64,000 bases of DNA from Nissolia schottii (lineage: Eukaryota > Streptophyta > Magnoliopsida > Fabales > Fabaceae), in NCBI GenBank assembly GCA_003254905.1, contig QANU01063326.1, forward strand, positions 626,563-690,562, in the 5' to 3' direction. A model generated the notes under the pieces. It had not been told where the DNA came from and ran no database searches. It saw nothing but the letters and a program-made list of their open reading frames with translations. Position numbers and translations under genes: made by a program. Shown here one piece after another: positions 12,723 to 24,261 of the stretch (position 1 is the first letter of the stretch; each line of letters opens with the position of its first letter).

Positions 12723-15665
12723 CTAAGTTCATTTGATTTTGATAATTTCACGTGGCAGGGAATATTAACAACCCTCTCGCAAAGTAATGGAGAGTATAAG
12801 TATGACTACGCTACTGTCCCATTTCTTGCCGAGGTTTTTAAGGTAAAAAATGAAGGAAAAAAAAAAGTATCAATTTTATTTGGTAGCAACAAAGTTTTGA
12901 TTTTTATTCACATTGGTTGGTGGTTTCGCCATTGATTTCTCTATCTGCTAATATACAGCTTGCTGTCTCGAGTTTGTTGCTGTGGAAGGAATGTAAGAAG
13001 TCACCTCTGCCAAAGATGACAACAGAGTGGAGAACAGTGGCTTTGTACCCAATTCCTTCAATCATATACCTGATCCACAACAATGTTCAGTTTGCTACCC
13101 TCACATATGTGGACACTTCCACCTATCAGATAATGGGAAATCTTAAGATTGTTACCACCGGAATACTGTTCAGGTGCTTTCTCTTTTCAGAGTTCAGATA
13201 ATCGATGCCGACGTCGACCTGTATCTGGCTGTCTGTCATTTGTGTAATATGCTTTGTTTCTCAATTAGAGCTGATGTCAGGCAGAAATTTCTAGGCTGTT
13301 CTTAGGGAGGAGGCTTTCGAACTTGCAGTGGATGGCAATTGTGCTGTTGGCTGTTGGGACAACCACAAGCCAGGTGCTAGAAATTCACAGTCTCGCAACT
13401 CTAATTTCTTTGTTTTAGTTATTTTATCAGAAGATGTCCGAATATTGTGCACTATTTGCTGTATATTATGAACTGTAAATTCAGCATTGAAGGCTTAGAT
13501 GATCGTCTAGTTCAAACATTTTTATGGGCTCGTGCATTGAATAACTGAAAATTATTATTGTTGTTGACATAATTATCAAATTTTATAAGGTCATCTTCGG
13601 ACAGAAAAATAGTTCCTTTGAAGTTTGTCTTCTGTAGTTCTGTTGTTATGTTTTAGAAGATGCCATTTTCTCACTTCTTCCTTTTCATTGCCTCCTCCTA
13701 ATAATATTTATGCTTTTCTATGGGTTGTAACTGTGTCGGGGACGTGATATTAAGTCATAAAATGCTAAGCTGTCTGATATCTTTGCATGTTTGTTGTAGA
13801 AATTCCCTTGAGATAACCATGAGTACATCGATTTAGTATCTCACTTTGCAAATTATTCCCCTTTATCATTGTATACAAATCTTTTGTTTTGTTTTATCAT
13901 TTTTTATGGTAATATAATAGGAAATTAGGCGTATGTAAAAAATGTTGCTGAGATGGAACTTCTACTGTTTGTTGATTTAGGTTAGGGGTTGTGGAGAGGC
14001 TTCATGTGACTCCCTTTTCTCAGCACCAATACAGGGTTACATGTTAGGAGCTCTATCAGCTTGTCTCTCAGCATTAGGTGGAATTTATACTGAGTTCTTG
14101 ATGAAGAAAAGCAATGATAGCTTATACTGGCAGAATATACAGTTGTACACGTAGGTATTCTTTTTTGAATGTCATGTGAAATGTGTACATAGGATTTGCT
14201 TGCATTTCTCAACTGGACTAACCTATTTTTATCAAAAGACGTTTCTTCCTCATTTTCTCTCCCTAAATTAAAATATTAAATGAACATTGTTATCGTGCTG
14301 TTGTTGTCATTGTTACTATTATATTGTTGCAAGAAATGAGTGCTCTGTTTTTACTTTGATTTAGAAGGAGCAGAACGTATTTTACTTTTGAATTTGCATA
14401 GCTCTTCCTGTATAGGTTCATAATTCCTAAAGTCTTTCACCTTTGACTTTTTTGTGTTTATTTATTTATTTTTTGGTATTTTGGTAGCTGTGCTTTATGT
14501 TTAATGCACCCTGAACTTCTTCCAGGTTTGGTACAATTTTCAACATGGCACGACTTGTTTTGGATGATTTCAGAGGTGGATTTGAAAATGGACCCTGGTG
14601 GCAACGTATTTTCAATGGATACAGTATTACTACCTGGATGGTGGTATTAAATCTAGGGTCTACTGGTCTTTTGGTTTCCTGGTTAATGAAACATGCTGAC
14701 AATATTGTAAAGGTATATCTTTCAACCCTTTTTGCAAGTCTTTTTTCCCATGTATTTGTCCATGTGCTTTGTGTATTTGATGTAGATCTTGATGTGGAGT
14801 TTCTCTCCTTAGAATCATCTTTTCTTATGAGAGAAATGAGTGATTGTTGTGCCACTGAAATTAGTGATGCAGTACTGCATCACAGCATATGGTCTTTGTT
14901 TTTCTTCCTGCTCTCCTGCTCTTTTTCTCCCTTTAACTCTTGATTGTGTTGTGTCTTCTTTCTTCAGGTCTATTCCACATCAATGGCGATGCTTCTGACA
15001 ATGATACTGTCATTATTTCTCTTCAACTTCAAACCTACATTGCAGGTAAAGTTCTGGACTTAGCATTTCCTGTATTTGTTGCCAACTGTTCAATGCTCTT
15101 CCCTCATAACCTATCTTTCCGGTCAAATCTATTTGTTAATTTTGTTTCATAGAATTCAGAATTTGGATACGACACGGAGAGATAACTGTATGGTGCTGTT
15201 TTACGGGATAAGAAACTGTCTTGCTGATTCTCCTTTTTATAGTTTGGCTGTTCTTAAATTTTGTGGAAAGCTTATTATAATAAGTCTTAATGCATAGAAA
15301 GTATTTCAAGTGATGTGCAAATTTCTTTTGAGTGTCTGTGTTATATAGATGACGTTTCTTTATCAAGACCATTGTCCATTCTTTATAAGTATATAGTCTT
15401 GTTTGCTATTTTTTGTTGTGACCCTTGTGGAGGTTGAATATTGATATTTTTTGTGTAAAACCTTCCATGACCTTATTCTCAGTCTATAACTGGATACTTA
15501 TTTCCTGTTTGTTTCTTGCAGCTTTTCTTGGGCATTATTATTTGTATGATGTCTCTGCACATGTATTTTGCTCCACCATCTATGCTATTAGATATGCCAG
15601 TAACAGTTAAATCAGATGAAGAGAGGCTTATTGAAGTATCTGTTGATCGAAGAACACATTCATGA
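12529..15665 (+). CDS. CMP-sialic acid transporter-like nucleotide-sugar transporter (Golgi)
   Basis: Eight coding exons join in frame: 12529-12579, 12759-12842, 12959-13173, 13295-13373, 13981-14150, 14526-14712, 14968-15045, 15522-15665, giving 335 aa. The product starts MQWYFVAVLLTVLTSSQ and contains the conserved IHNNVQFATLTYVDTSTYQI and STGLLVSWLMK segments of the plant CMP-sialic acid transporter-like group. Relatives are polytopic Golgi membrane proteins that import nucleotide sugars in exchange for the monophosphate. The natural plant substrate is unsettled, because plants have no established sialic acid pathway; CMP-Kdo has been suggested for this class. The N-terminus is about three residues shorter than the Arabidopsis protein I recall. 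Intron 1 contains an assembly gap between two microsatellites; the coding exons are complete. Confidence 0.93.
12580..12758. repeat. CT and TA microsatellites flanking an assembly gap in intron 1
   Basis: A (CT)n run at about 12582-12610 passes into 73 N (12611-12683), then a (TA)n run at 12684-12720. The intron's donor and acceptor are intact at both ends. True intron length is unknown. Confidence 0.95.
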
Positions 15666-15841
15666 TGTTATACAATGCTTTGGTAGCCAAACATTTATTT
15701 GAATTCTGAATTTTGTTTTATTTTCTTAACATATTTAAATATTATCATATGACATGTGGCATTGTTAGTTGCATAATTTGCGCAGCATTAAGTAAGTATT
15801 TATCCATGTATGAGAAAATGAATAATCATTACTAGTACGTG

Positions 15842-16012
15842 AAGAGGGTGAGCCTTGGCAGAGTTGCACACTGAGTAGGTTGCTCCTTAGTGGTCATGGA
15901 TTTTAGTCGTGGAAAGCTAGAAACAGCTTCTCAGCCTCTCCTTTCATGGGGGGTAATGCTCTGTACATTCGACCCTCCCCGGACCTTAGAGTAGTGGAAG
16001 CCTGATTGTTGA
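15842..16012 (+). mobile_element. Au-like tRNA-derived SINE, degenerate
   Basis: The segment begins GAGGGTGAGCCTTGGC, the characteristic start of Au SINEs, with a degenerate pol III box B (GGATTTTAGTC) about 50 bases on. It ends near the characteristic CTCCCCGGACC stretch. It lies about 180 bp beyond the stop of the transporter gene, in or just past the 3' UTR. No target-site duplication was found, and box B has lost key bases, so it is probably inactive. Confidence 0.7.
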
Positions 16013-17895
16013 ACCTATCATTTAAGTAGTCATATTTAACTTCACGAACATGATGTTTAATGTTCTTTTACAATGGTTATATATGTGCACATTTGTATGA
16101 AAAATTTGATGTGTCACATGTCTAGCTTAACCCATTAAGTGCAATTTTTAATTAGTGCAAGAGGTGGGGAGGTGCCAGAGGGGTAATGACTAACAAAATA
16201 ATGTGTACTTACACATGTACACTGAAGCAGTATGATAAATATATATTGGTTACTGATGTTGCAATTGTACCTGTCTGCATTACAATTGTTTTTGGTTTGA
16301 TTCATCATCATTGACTGCATTAAACAACTATATTTTCATATATTTTTTTAATCATATTGCAAATGTTATATTTTTGTTCCTGTTTATTCGCCTGTAAGCA
16401 AGCTATTGGTAATTTTGGTTTTTCAATATTTTCCTGTTGGTTCTACCGGTATTTTTTGAACCGTTCTTTCCCAGGTTTTTCTGAGAAGGCCTATTGAAGT
16501 TATTTGTTATATTGCTGAATATATGCGCAGCCTGCATTTGTTCAGTGGTTTCCAAGAGCACGGGCATATTCAATGGGGGATGAGTTGAACACTATATAGA
16601 TAATTTGAACATCCCTTGTATTGCCTCTGTATAAATATGAAAGGAGGATATAGAAGGAAAAAGCGCAAAATGTGGTTTAGATGGCAATAGAATCTTGCCA
16701 TTGGGTTTTGGCAAGTCGCTAACATCTCTTTCTGGTAGTGGTAAAGTGCTACCAACATCTCTTTCTGGTAGTGGTAAAGTGCTACCCATTGACCCTATGG
16801 TACACACAGTCAAGCCACCGTACGAGGTCTTGTGTCTTTGTAGCTGGTTGCTGTACTCACAAAACAATTTTATCATTAATTAATTTGAATATAGTCGTTC
16901 TGAACCACCATAGTTTGAAGCTTATGTCAAATGCTGTTTGATTGAGGTTTGCAGTGTCTCACTCCAACCAAAACTTCTATGGTTGTAGCAGGCGGTGAAG
17001 TTATTATTCAAAAATAGTTCATGGGGGCAATATTTTGGTACATGGGAGTATTTATTTAAAAAATGAAAATATTTTACTAATGCTAGTCTCAAGACCAAAC
17101 ATTACCGGCAACTTTATTTACCTTCATGGTGTATTTGGTTTGGTTGAAGACTTCTAGGCACAATTGAAGAGCTACTTGGGTCTGTGCAAGAATGAAGAGC
17201 CGGTACCAATAACATAGTACATAATTAGATGAGACGATCAAAGATGTTTATTTGCTTCTTTCCACCCAAAAAAAGAAGGAAAAAAAAGAGATGACTCATT
17301 TATTCGTAGGTGTGGCCACGGTGAATGCAATTGCCCTGGATGATCTAAAGGGAGTTGTTTTCCTATGGACTAAGGCCCCTTTGACCCAAAAAATATGGTC
17401 TTGTTATTAGGGAATTGTAAATCTAAAAGAGGAGTTTTCATTTTGATTTTTAGCGTTTGCGTATTCTATCATAAGTTTCATTTTAGAGGTGTGCTTGGAA
17501 CGGGGTTATTTTGCAATTTAAATGTTTAGAGGTTTAGGGTTAAAAAAAAAAAAAGTGGATCCACTCTGAAATGAGATATTCACTTTTTTACTCTAATTTT
17601 GAAACTTGTTACTTTTTTTTTTAAAAGTAAATTTCATTTTAGAGGAATTTTTGTTGTTAGGCTTAACATTATTAAAAAAAACTTGTTTTCAACTAGGGAA
17701 GGGTTGAGCTCTCCATAACTTGCGATTTACTACTAGACCAGTGGGACTAAACAATATCTATTTACGAATTGTACTTTTACTAATGTTATTTGAAAAAGTT
17801 ATTTATACTTATTGATCATAAGAGATTTGAGTCAATTCTATAGTGATTTATTATTGAATCAAATCTCAACAATGTGAGTCTTATTGAGATTTCAT
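16013..17895. other. Intergenic spacer with a 29-bp tandem duplication
   Basis: A short tandem repeat at about 16720-16788 carries two copies of a unit containing CATCTCTTTCTGGTAGTGG. Otherwise no gene or bounded element was recognised; poly-A and poly-T tracts are frequent. Confidence 0.5.
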
Positions 17896-17989
17896 CTAGT
17901 AATAAATAGCTAGTGAATTGATAAAGTATCTCAAAATCAATGAATTCAAATAACACAACTCTCGATGGTGACGATTAAAGTGACAAACA

Positions 17990-18234
17990 AAACTTAAAGG
18001 GTTAAACCTTTTTACTTCTAAAAAAAAAATCACGTGAAACCACAATAATCGACTGTGAAGAAGATTTTCTTTTATTGCCATTAAGGCATTACTGAATTTA
18101 CTCTGAAAATCATGGTCCCAACCCAATGTCATTATAACACACCAAATAATGGTGGCAGCAAATGCGAAAGGTATAACTAATAATGATTTACCGAGTCCTC
18201 CTGACATTAATTTAAAGCTCTGCTGTCCATTGGT
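17990..18234 (-). pseudogene. Possible isolated exon of an unrecognised membrane protein
   Basis: On the minus strand a good acceptor (TTTTTCTTCGTAG) at about 18235 is followed by an open frame containing MSGGLGKSLLVIPFAFAATI, a likely single transmembrane segment, then a WDHDFQSKF tail. I could not name the family and found no neighbouring exons. It may be a leftover exon of a broken gene or a chance frame. Confidence 0.25.
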
Positions 18235-18884
18235 TGGATCCCTACGAAGAAAAATGTTGTAAGTAGTAGATTATAGAAAAGGAAAAATGAAAATGGCTGC
18301 GTGCAAATTAAGTTGTTTTATTTTATTTTATTATTGTAGATTTGTGCAGACAAAATCGAATTAATTCTACATACAATGTTATATTAAATTTAATAATAAT
18401 GCAAAAGGTATTATGTCTTCTTGTGCGTGACTTTCCAGCATGACTCTTGTGGAAAATATTTTTGATTGCGTGAGTTCAAATATAGCCTTAATAATGCATA
18501 AAAGAGTCATTATTATTAGTATTATGCAAAAATGTATGAATTTTCTCCAGAGATGTTTTTACTGAATTTTCTCCAGAATTTATTTACCGTGATTTATGTT
18601 GTTGTCCAATTGAACCATTGAAGCATCAAATGATAAGAAGACCTTGCAGTAGATGGTAAAAGCCACAGAAACCTCATAATGGTAATAGTCAAAGTTGTTG
18701 GTTGAATATTGTGAAGCATTTAATAAAAATACGGGAATTAAATTTCTGTAGTTAATGCATTCAGTAGTCTTCCTTTCAATTTCCTTCTTCACAACCAAAA
18801 TAAAAATAAAAATAAAAAATAGGACAGTCGCGCAAAGTGAATAGACGTGCATGCAAGTTGATTGATTAGCTGAATAATCAACAA

Positions 18885-19275
18885 GGTGGTGTTTGGCATG
18901 AATTAAACTGGGAGTTGATTTGAAATGATTTAAAAAAATCAATTATTGTGTTTGAAATGATTAAAAATGAGAATTAAATCCCATAAATTTAATATGTGAA
19001 AACAATTCTTATTTTTTCAAACAATCAAACACAATATTTGATAATATTTATTTAGAAATCAAGTTAATTTTAATTTTATGTCCAGAATTTCTTTAAAGAT
19101 AAATGTTATTTTGTGCAAATTAAGGTTATTAAAATCAAAATTTTATATAAAATTAAAATAATAAAATAAAAATGTAAAACATAAAATCGTAATACAAAGC
19201 AATAATAGTCCAATTGATTGACGTGGATCATAAGATTTTAATATATTAACCAACAACCTTGGTCCAAACAAATAT
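18885..19275. mobile_element. Possible Harbinger-type MITE, weak
   Basis: GTGTTTGGCATG near 18890 and its rough inverse TTGGTCCAAACA near 19259-19270 bound an AT-rich non-coding segment, as in PIF/Harbinger MITEs with TGTTTGG-like ends. The match is short and no clear TAA duplication was fixed. Confidence 0.3.
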
Positions 19276-19837
19276 TTAGAAAGAACACGGTAAAAAGAAG
19301 AGAAACACACAAAACATTTAGTACTAAATATATAATGAGGCCAAGTATAGATCCTATATTATCTACTCATATCTCTTGACGTACAAATTACCTCACTCGT
19401 CAATAATGAGTTGTTTTTTCTTTTAACTACAAGACTAATAATCTATTTCATTGGAGTCCCCTTCTCAAATTAATTTATATTTATATAATGAGCACTTCAT
19501 CGTACATGTGTCAAGAATGATTTGTATAGCCATTCAAGAGGTGGTTGCAAATGTTTCGAGGAAAGAAAAAGAAATCTGATTCGATCAAAACGCAGAAAAG
19601 TTGTTTAACATTACTCTATTGGTGAGTCATTTTGGGAAATGCTTGTCGGTCCAAAAAATATTTTCCTTGTATAATATACAAGTATGCATGTAATTTTAGA
19701 AAAAACAATGTTAATAGTAACAAAATTTTTACTCAAATTTCGGTAACATAGATGGTATCATTTTATTTCATCTAAAAGTTGTTCTAGCAGTGTTAACTGA
19801 AATACCACTGCAACAACACACGTCGACAATGTGCTGA

Positions 19838-19927
19838 CCACAATTAAGTTGCCCTTTCTATAAATTAGAGAGAGAGAGAGAAATTAAGTTGCCCTTTCTA
19901 CCTCAAGAGAGCTCATATAGCTGGTGA
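19838..19927 (+). promoter_or_regulatory. Core promoter of the DUF7722 gene with a local duplication
   Basis: The word ATTAAGTTGCCCTTTCTA occurs twice, near 19843-19860 and 19884-19901. The first copy runs into a TATA box (TCTATAAATT, about 19857-19866) and a short AG repeat; the second lies just before the leader. The ATG is about 65 bases after the TATA box, a short distance for a plant promoter. Confidence 0.5.
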
Positions 19928-20209
19928 ATGGAGTCGGTGGCTAGGTCTTCCTCAAGCGTAGATGGCGGGGCGGCGGCTAAGTCGAGCCGCCGTGGCCAGC
20001 AGCAGCAACAGCAACATGATGGTAATGGGCAGTACTACTTTCAAATGCCGCTGCACTATCCAAGTTACACAAGAGATGAGTACGAGACAATGCCAGAGTG
20101 GAGGCTTGATTGCTTGCTCAAAGAGTATGGCTTACCAATCACCGGTGATCTTCAACATAAGAGAAACTTCGCCATTGGTGCCTTCCTATGGTCTCACGCT
20201 CACCCCTGA
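19928..20209 (+). CDS. DUF7722-type small protein
   Basis: A single-exon frame encodes 93 aa. The N-terminal 35 residues are low-complexity (Ser, Ala and a Gln run). The C-terminal half, MPLHYPSYTRDEYETMPEW then LDCLLKEYGLPITGDLQHKR then AIGAFLW, matches the compact domain of a plant-specific family that I recall as DUF7722. No biochemical function is established for that family to my knowledge. The first ATG is chosen because it lies a short distance after a TATA box and no upstream ATG is in frame. A (TTC)n microsatellite follows the stop at about 20221-20248. No signal peptide or membrane segment is seen, so a soluble protein is expected. Confidence 0.8.
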   Translation: MESVARSSSSVDGGAAAKSSRRGQQQQQQHDGNGQYYFQMPLHYPSYTRDEYETMPEWRLDCLLKEYGLPITGDLQHKRNFAIGAFLWSHAHP

Positions 20210-20249
20210 AATTCGCCATATTTTCTTCTTCTTCTTCTTCTTCTTCTTT

Positions 20250-22543
20250 TTTTATATGAGAAGGCGACTAAGTGCCCGAAGCTCGATCTCTAATGACATG
20301 TAAAAATCACAGATATATTATGCCTTAAGGGTAATTAAGGTTACTCGCGTAAACAAAAAGACTTTTTTTTTTTTTTGGAGGATTTGAATTTGTGCATAGC
20401 ACTTGTTGTATACGGTAGTTGATTTTCAACTTTCAAGTAATTATGTATGCAATTATTCAAAAATCAAATGTTAAGTATACTTTCTTGGTTTTAGAGATTT
20501 GTGAGAGGTTTTATTTTTTCTTTTCCTTTCCATCTTTGATTTTTGAAGGCTTAAATTTAAGGAAAGGATAAACAAAAAGACAAAATCATAAATAAAACAC
20601 CTCCGCTGAGACTTAAAAAATGCTACAAGAATCCAATCTTGCTATTTATGTGCCTACAGAAAGCAGACCTTGCTTTCTGTGTCTTTTTTGGCTTTGGGTA
20701 GGCCAGATGCAACTATGTATGCATTTAGGGATCAAGTGCATTGCTTTTTATTTTTCCTCCTTTTATTTTTTGGCTTCCTTTCATCTCTTCTTCAAAACAA
20801 TCTTCATTAATATATCTCAATTCTTTAGACGGTATAAATACTTAATTATGATCTTATAAGTATGCATCTTATGCCATTCTTTTTAGACGGAAAATCAACT
20901 AGCTAGATAAAACATTAATCGGTAGATGATACTGCCTTCCATAAATGTTATGCAAGTGGGAGAAAAAAAAGGTGTTCCGCTAATATTCTTTATCTCATAA
21001 GTAAGCAAAATCTTCAGACATTATTATTATATACTTATTATTATGTTATTTACTTTTGCCAAGCATTAAAATCCAAATTAATCTTGCCTGGTGTTTGTCT
21101 TTATACGAGTGTGGTGTTATGATCCCATATCTATGCATGTGATCTTAGACAGCTACTCATCACTTGTCAATACCTAACACTAGCCACTCAATTGGAATTG
21201 TTAACTTTTTAAAATCCGTAGTTTTCCTTTAATGGTTCGGTTTTGTTCATTACATCTTCCCTGACATATATGTATATGGTAAGGTTAGTTGCTAGCTAAT
21301 GTTGTCGTATATATGACAAATGTTGCTTTTGGCTGAAAACAAACAAGTAATTTTCTTGATTAGTGATTCATACAATTCAACATGAAGAATCACTCCAGCT
21401 GCTTCAATTAAACAATGGTCCAAAGATCTTATGACATCTCGTGTGCGTGGAAAGTTTGCTCTTTAAGAAGGATCGTTTGGAATATAATGTTAAATTACCA
21501 AATTGAATTATCTATATCGCAAGGGTTAACTGCAGACACAATTAATAGATGATTGAATTTTATAAACATTTGATCAGAGGTTTGATTTTTAATAGTATGA
21601 CGAGCAAAAAAAAATATAGCAAGTATTAAATAGAAATGAGTATATGCTCGTAACTTCATGGATGAATTTATGATCCATTATTTATATTCAGTGTAAAAAC
21701 CTTTTATGAATGATTAATAAAGACAAATGGCAAGTTTTGATAGTATATGGAATAGAGATCACTTGAAAAGAAAAACAAAAGAAGTGATATAATATGAAGA
21801 AAAAAAAAAACTGTCCGTTTACACGTTTCGTACAAAAATCACGAAATCCATTTCTTACTAATTATTTCATTTTGAAGACTAATGCTACTCTGCACATAAC
21901 TCAGCATTTGGTATATGTTCAAAGCTGACGCAGCTGTATTATTAAGGGTTTTTTGGATTTCCATATTAATGAGTAGGAGCCACAAATACTTTGTGAAATT
22001 GTTATATTCGGTTCATTGTAAACACTCGAAGAAGTGTCTAAATAAAAATGTTATGATTGGTCATGTCCGTACGTATGTGATCTATATTTACAAATTTTTG
22101 GGTCAGGTTCATGTGTATAGCCTATATTTGAAAGTTTTGGACCATGTCTGAAATGTGTCTTAGTAAAAAATATATTAAATATTAAATAATTTATAATAAT
22201 ATGAATCTTTAAAAAATTAGTAAGTGTTTTTTCATTAAAAAAAACTATTTAAAATGTTCTATATATTTTAAAAATGATTTATAAAGCATTAGAAATTAAT
22301 AGTTCGATATTAATAAAAATATCAAGATATTAGTATGAATCTTAGATTTTATAAATATATATATGTAATGTCTGTATTTTACAAATTTTTAAAATTGGTG
22401 TATCATTGTATTGTGTATCGTGTCATATCTCATGTACATGCATCTTAGGGTTTGGCTCAGTGATCTTAGTGTCTATGCGGATAATAGTGGGTTGACCTAG
22501 GCCCAAATAAAGCACCGGTGAAGGATTGACGACATAAACTGAT
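20250..22543. other. AT-rich intergenic spacer
   Basis: No gene was recognised. The open frames at 20620-20859 and 21915-22151 are hydrophobic, carry no family motif and look like chance. Confidence 0.5.
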
Positions 22544-22698
22544 AAAGCCCATTAGGACTTCACCACACTGTATATGGCAAGTTGTGGCCCAAATAAATGT
22601 ATTCGTGCTTTCTTTCTACCTATGACAATTTTGGGCGAAAATTTATCACTTGCCTCTTTTCCTACTATTACACTAGATTACTATAAGCTAATCACTTC
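22544..22698 (+). repeat. Direct repeat, copy 1 (second copy at 27109-27260)
   Basis: About 155 bp starting at AAAGCCCATTA and containing GTTGTGGCCCAAATA and GGGC-AAAATTTATCA matches a segment just upstream of the gamma-tubulin gene at high identity by eye. The two copies are in the same orientation about 4.5 kb apart. Confidence 0.75.
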
Positions 22699-23612
22699 AT
22701 CTTATCCTATCCTATCTTTATTAATATACTATTAGGCATAGACTGGGAGCCTTAATGACGTTGATGTGGCATTCTTAGAGGGATTATTGTTCCTTCCAAA
22801 ACTTTTGCAACAATAATGCATGGATCAGGTTAATTGTTATTTTGGCTTTCAAGTGTTAAGAAAAAAAAGGCCAAAATTTCAACATGTGTCATCATTCATT
22901 AGAGATGATTATATTAGATAAGATAAAATGGAAGATGTAATAAATAATGAAATATTAAAAATTACCCTCAATTTTTCATTATTTTTTTTTCATTTTAAAA
23001 AGTAGAGGATTTTGATCCCTCCCTAATTACTATATTGGATTTTGTTGACATATTTAATACTCACCATTTTTCAATGTAATCAGGTGAGTTATTTTCACCA
23101 TATTTAATTCTATTGACATACAATACACACCACACAACATAAGCACGAGTTATTCTCACATGTAGAGGCTCAATGATTAACGCACACATATATTTCATTT
23201 TTCCAAAATTTCATTCTCATGTTTCAACTCAATGCAAACTCAACAACTATTCAATCAACCACATAAGCAAGTTCTGCAAAATTAATTTTCGCGATTTCAT
23301 TGGCATTTCAATCTTGATTCACAATGTTCTTTTTCCTGTTATTTGTGGCTCCCACATGCTCTCTTTGGTTCCTCTTCCTTTTCTCTTGATTGTTGTAGTG
23401 ACAAATGCCGGTGGTGCAGTCTGCAACAAGCGATTTCGCAAACACAATGGTTGAGCGGTGATTTTTGTGGTGAATCTGGTGACACACTAGTGGTGGCAAC
23501 AATAGTTCTTAGTGAGGGTGACAACCTTGTTTTGGTGACGCATTCAATTTTTAAACGTGTTTAACAAGATTCTCAATTTCGCTTATGCATATGTGATAAT
23601 GTACATCAATCC

Positions 23613-23662
<50 letters not shown>

Positions 23663-24258
23663 TAGTTTAAATCAAATAAGACCAATGTTTATTATATGTA
23701 TTTCATTCTTTTTCTCTTCATTTCTCACAATTTGTTCATGTACTATTTTTTTTAGATAAGTAGTTTTTAATTCCCAAAAAATAGGGAAAATTGGACCATT
23801 ACAAGCCATAGTATCAATATCAGCCTCATTCCTATTTTTATGCATAATATCATAGCAAATTTGTAAATATCATTAACTACCCAATTTACAATGCCCAAAT
23901 TTCTATATATTCTTTTCACATGTTTAGAAAACCAATATTTTAAAATAAATGTTAAATTAAAATTAAAGAATTTGAATTAATTAACTGATTAGAATTAAAA
24001 TAATATAGTTTTTTTAATTAGAAAATAAAATGTTAAAAAAATATAACCTTAAATTTGAATACATATTTTCATTACATTTAGTCAATTTCTGAACAATAAC
24101 AAAGCAATGAGATCATTTTTTCAACAGAACTTCACTTTTCTAATTGTAAATACATCTTTAAAAGACAAACAATAATCTCAAGTTTCATTTTGGAGTCTAA
24201 ATAAAGAGAGTAAAGAGATTTTTAGTCCATCTGGAATCGGCTTCAAGTAACCTTTTTA
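22699..24258. other. Unassigned intergenic sequence with a long TA microsatellite
   Basis: The clearest feature is a (TA)n run at about 23615-23658. A moderately GC-rich stretch at 23340-23540 (GGTGGTG-, GGTGAC-type words) has overlapping open frames on both strands without a recognisable family. It may be a fragment of a repeat. Confidence 0.4.
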
Positions 24259-24261
24259 TGA

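Noticed and set aside
12466-12935. Several overlapping frames on both strands translating to repeated SLSL, RERE or YIYI residues
   Set aside because: They read through microsatellites and the N gap; only the spliced transporter exons are real.
23173-23564. Overlapping frames of 60-95 codons on both strands
   Set aside because: No family motif, no splice or promoter context, and both strands are equally open, as in repeat sequence.
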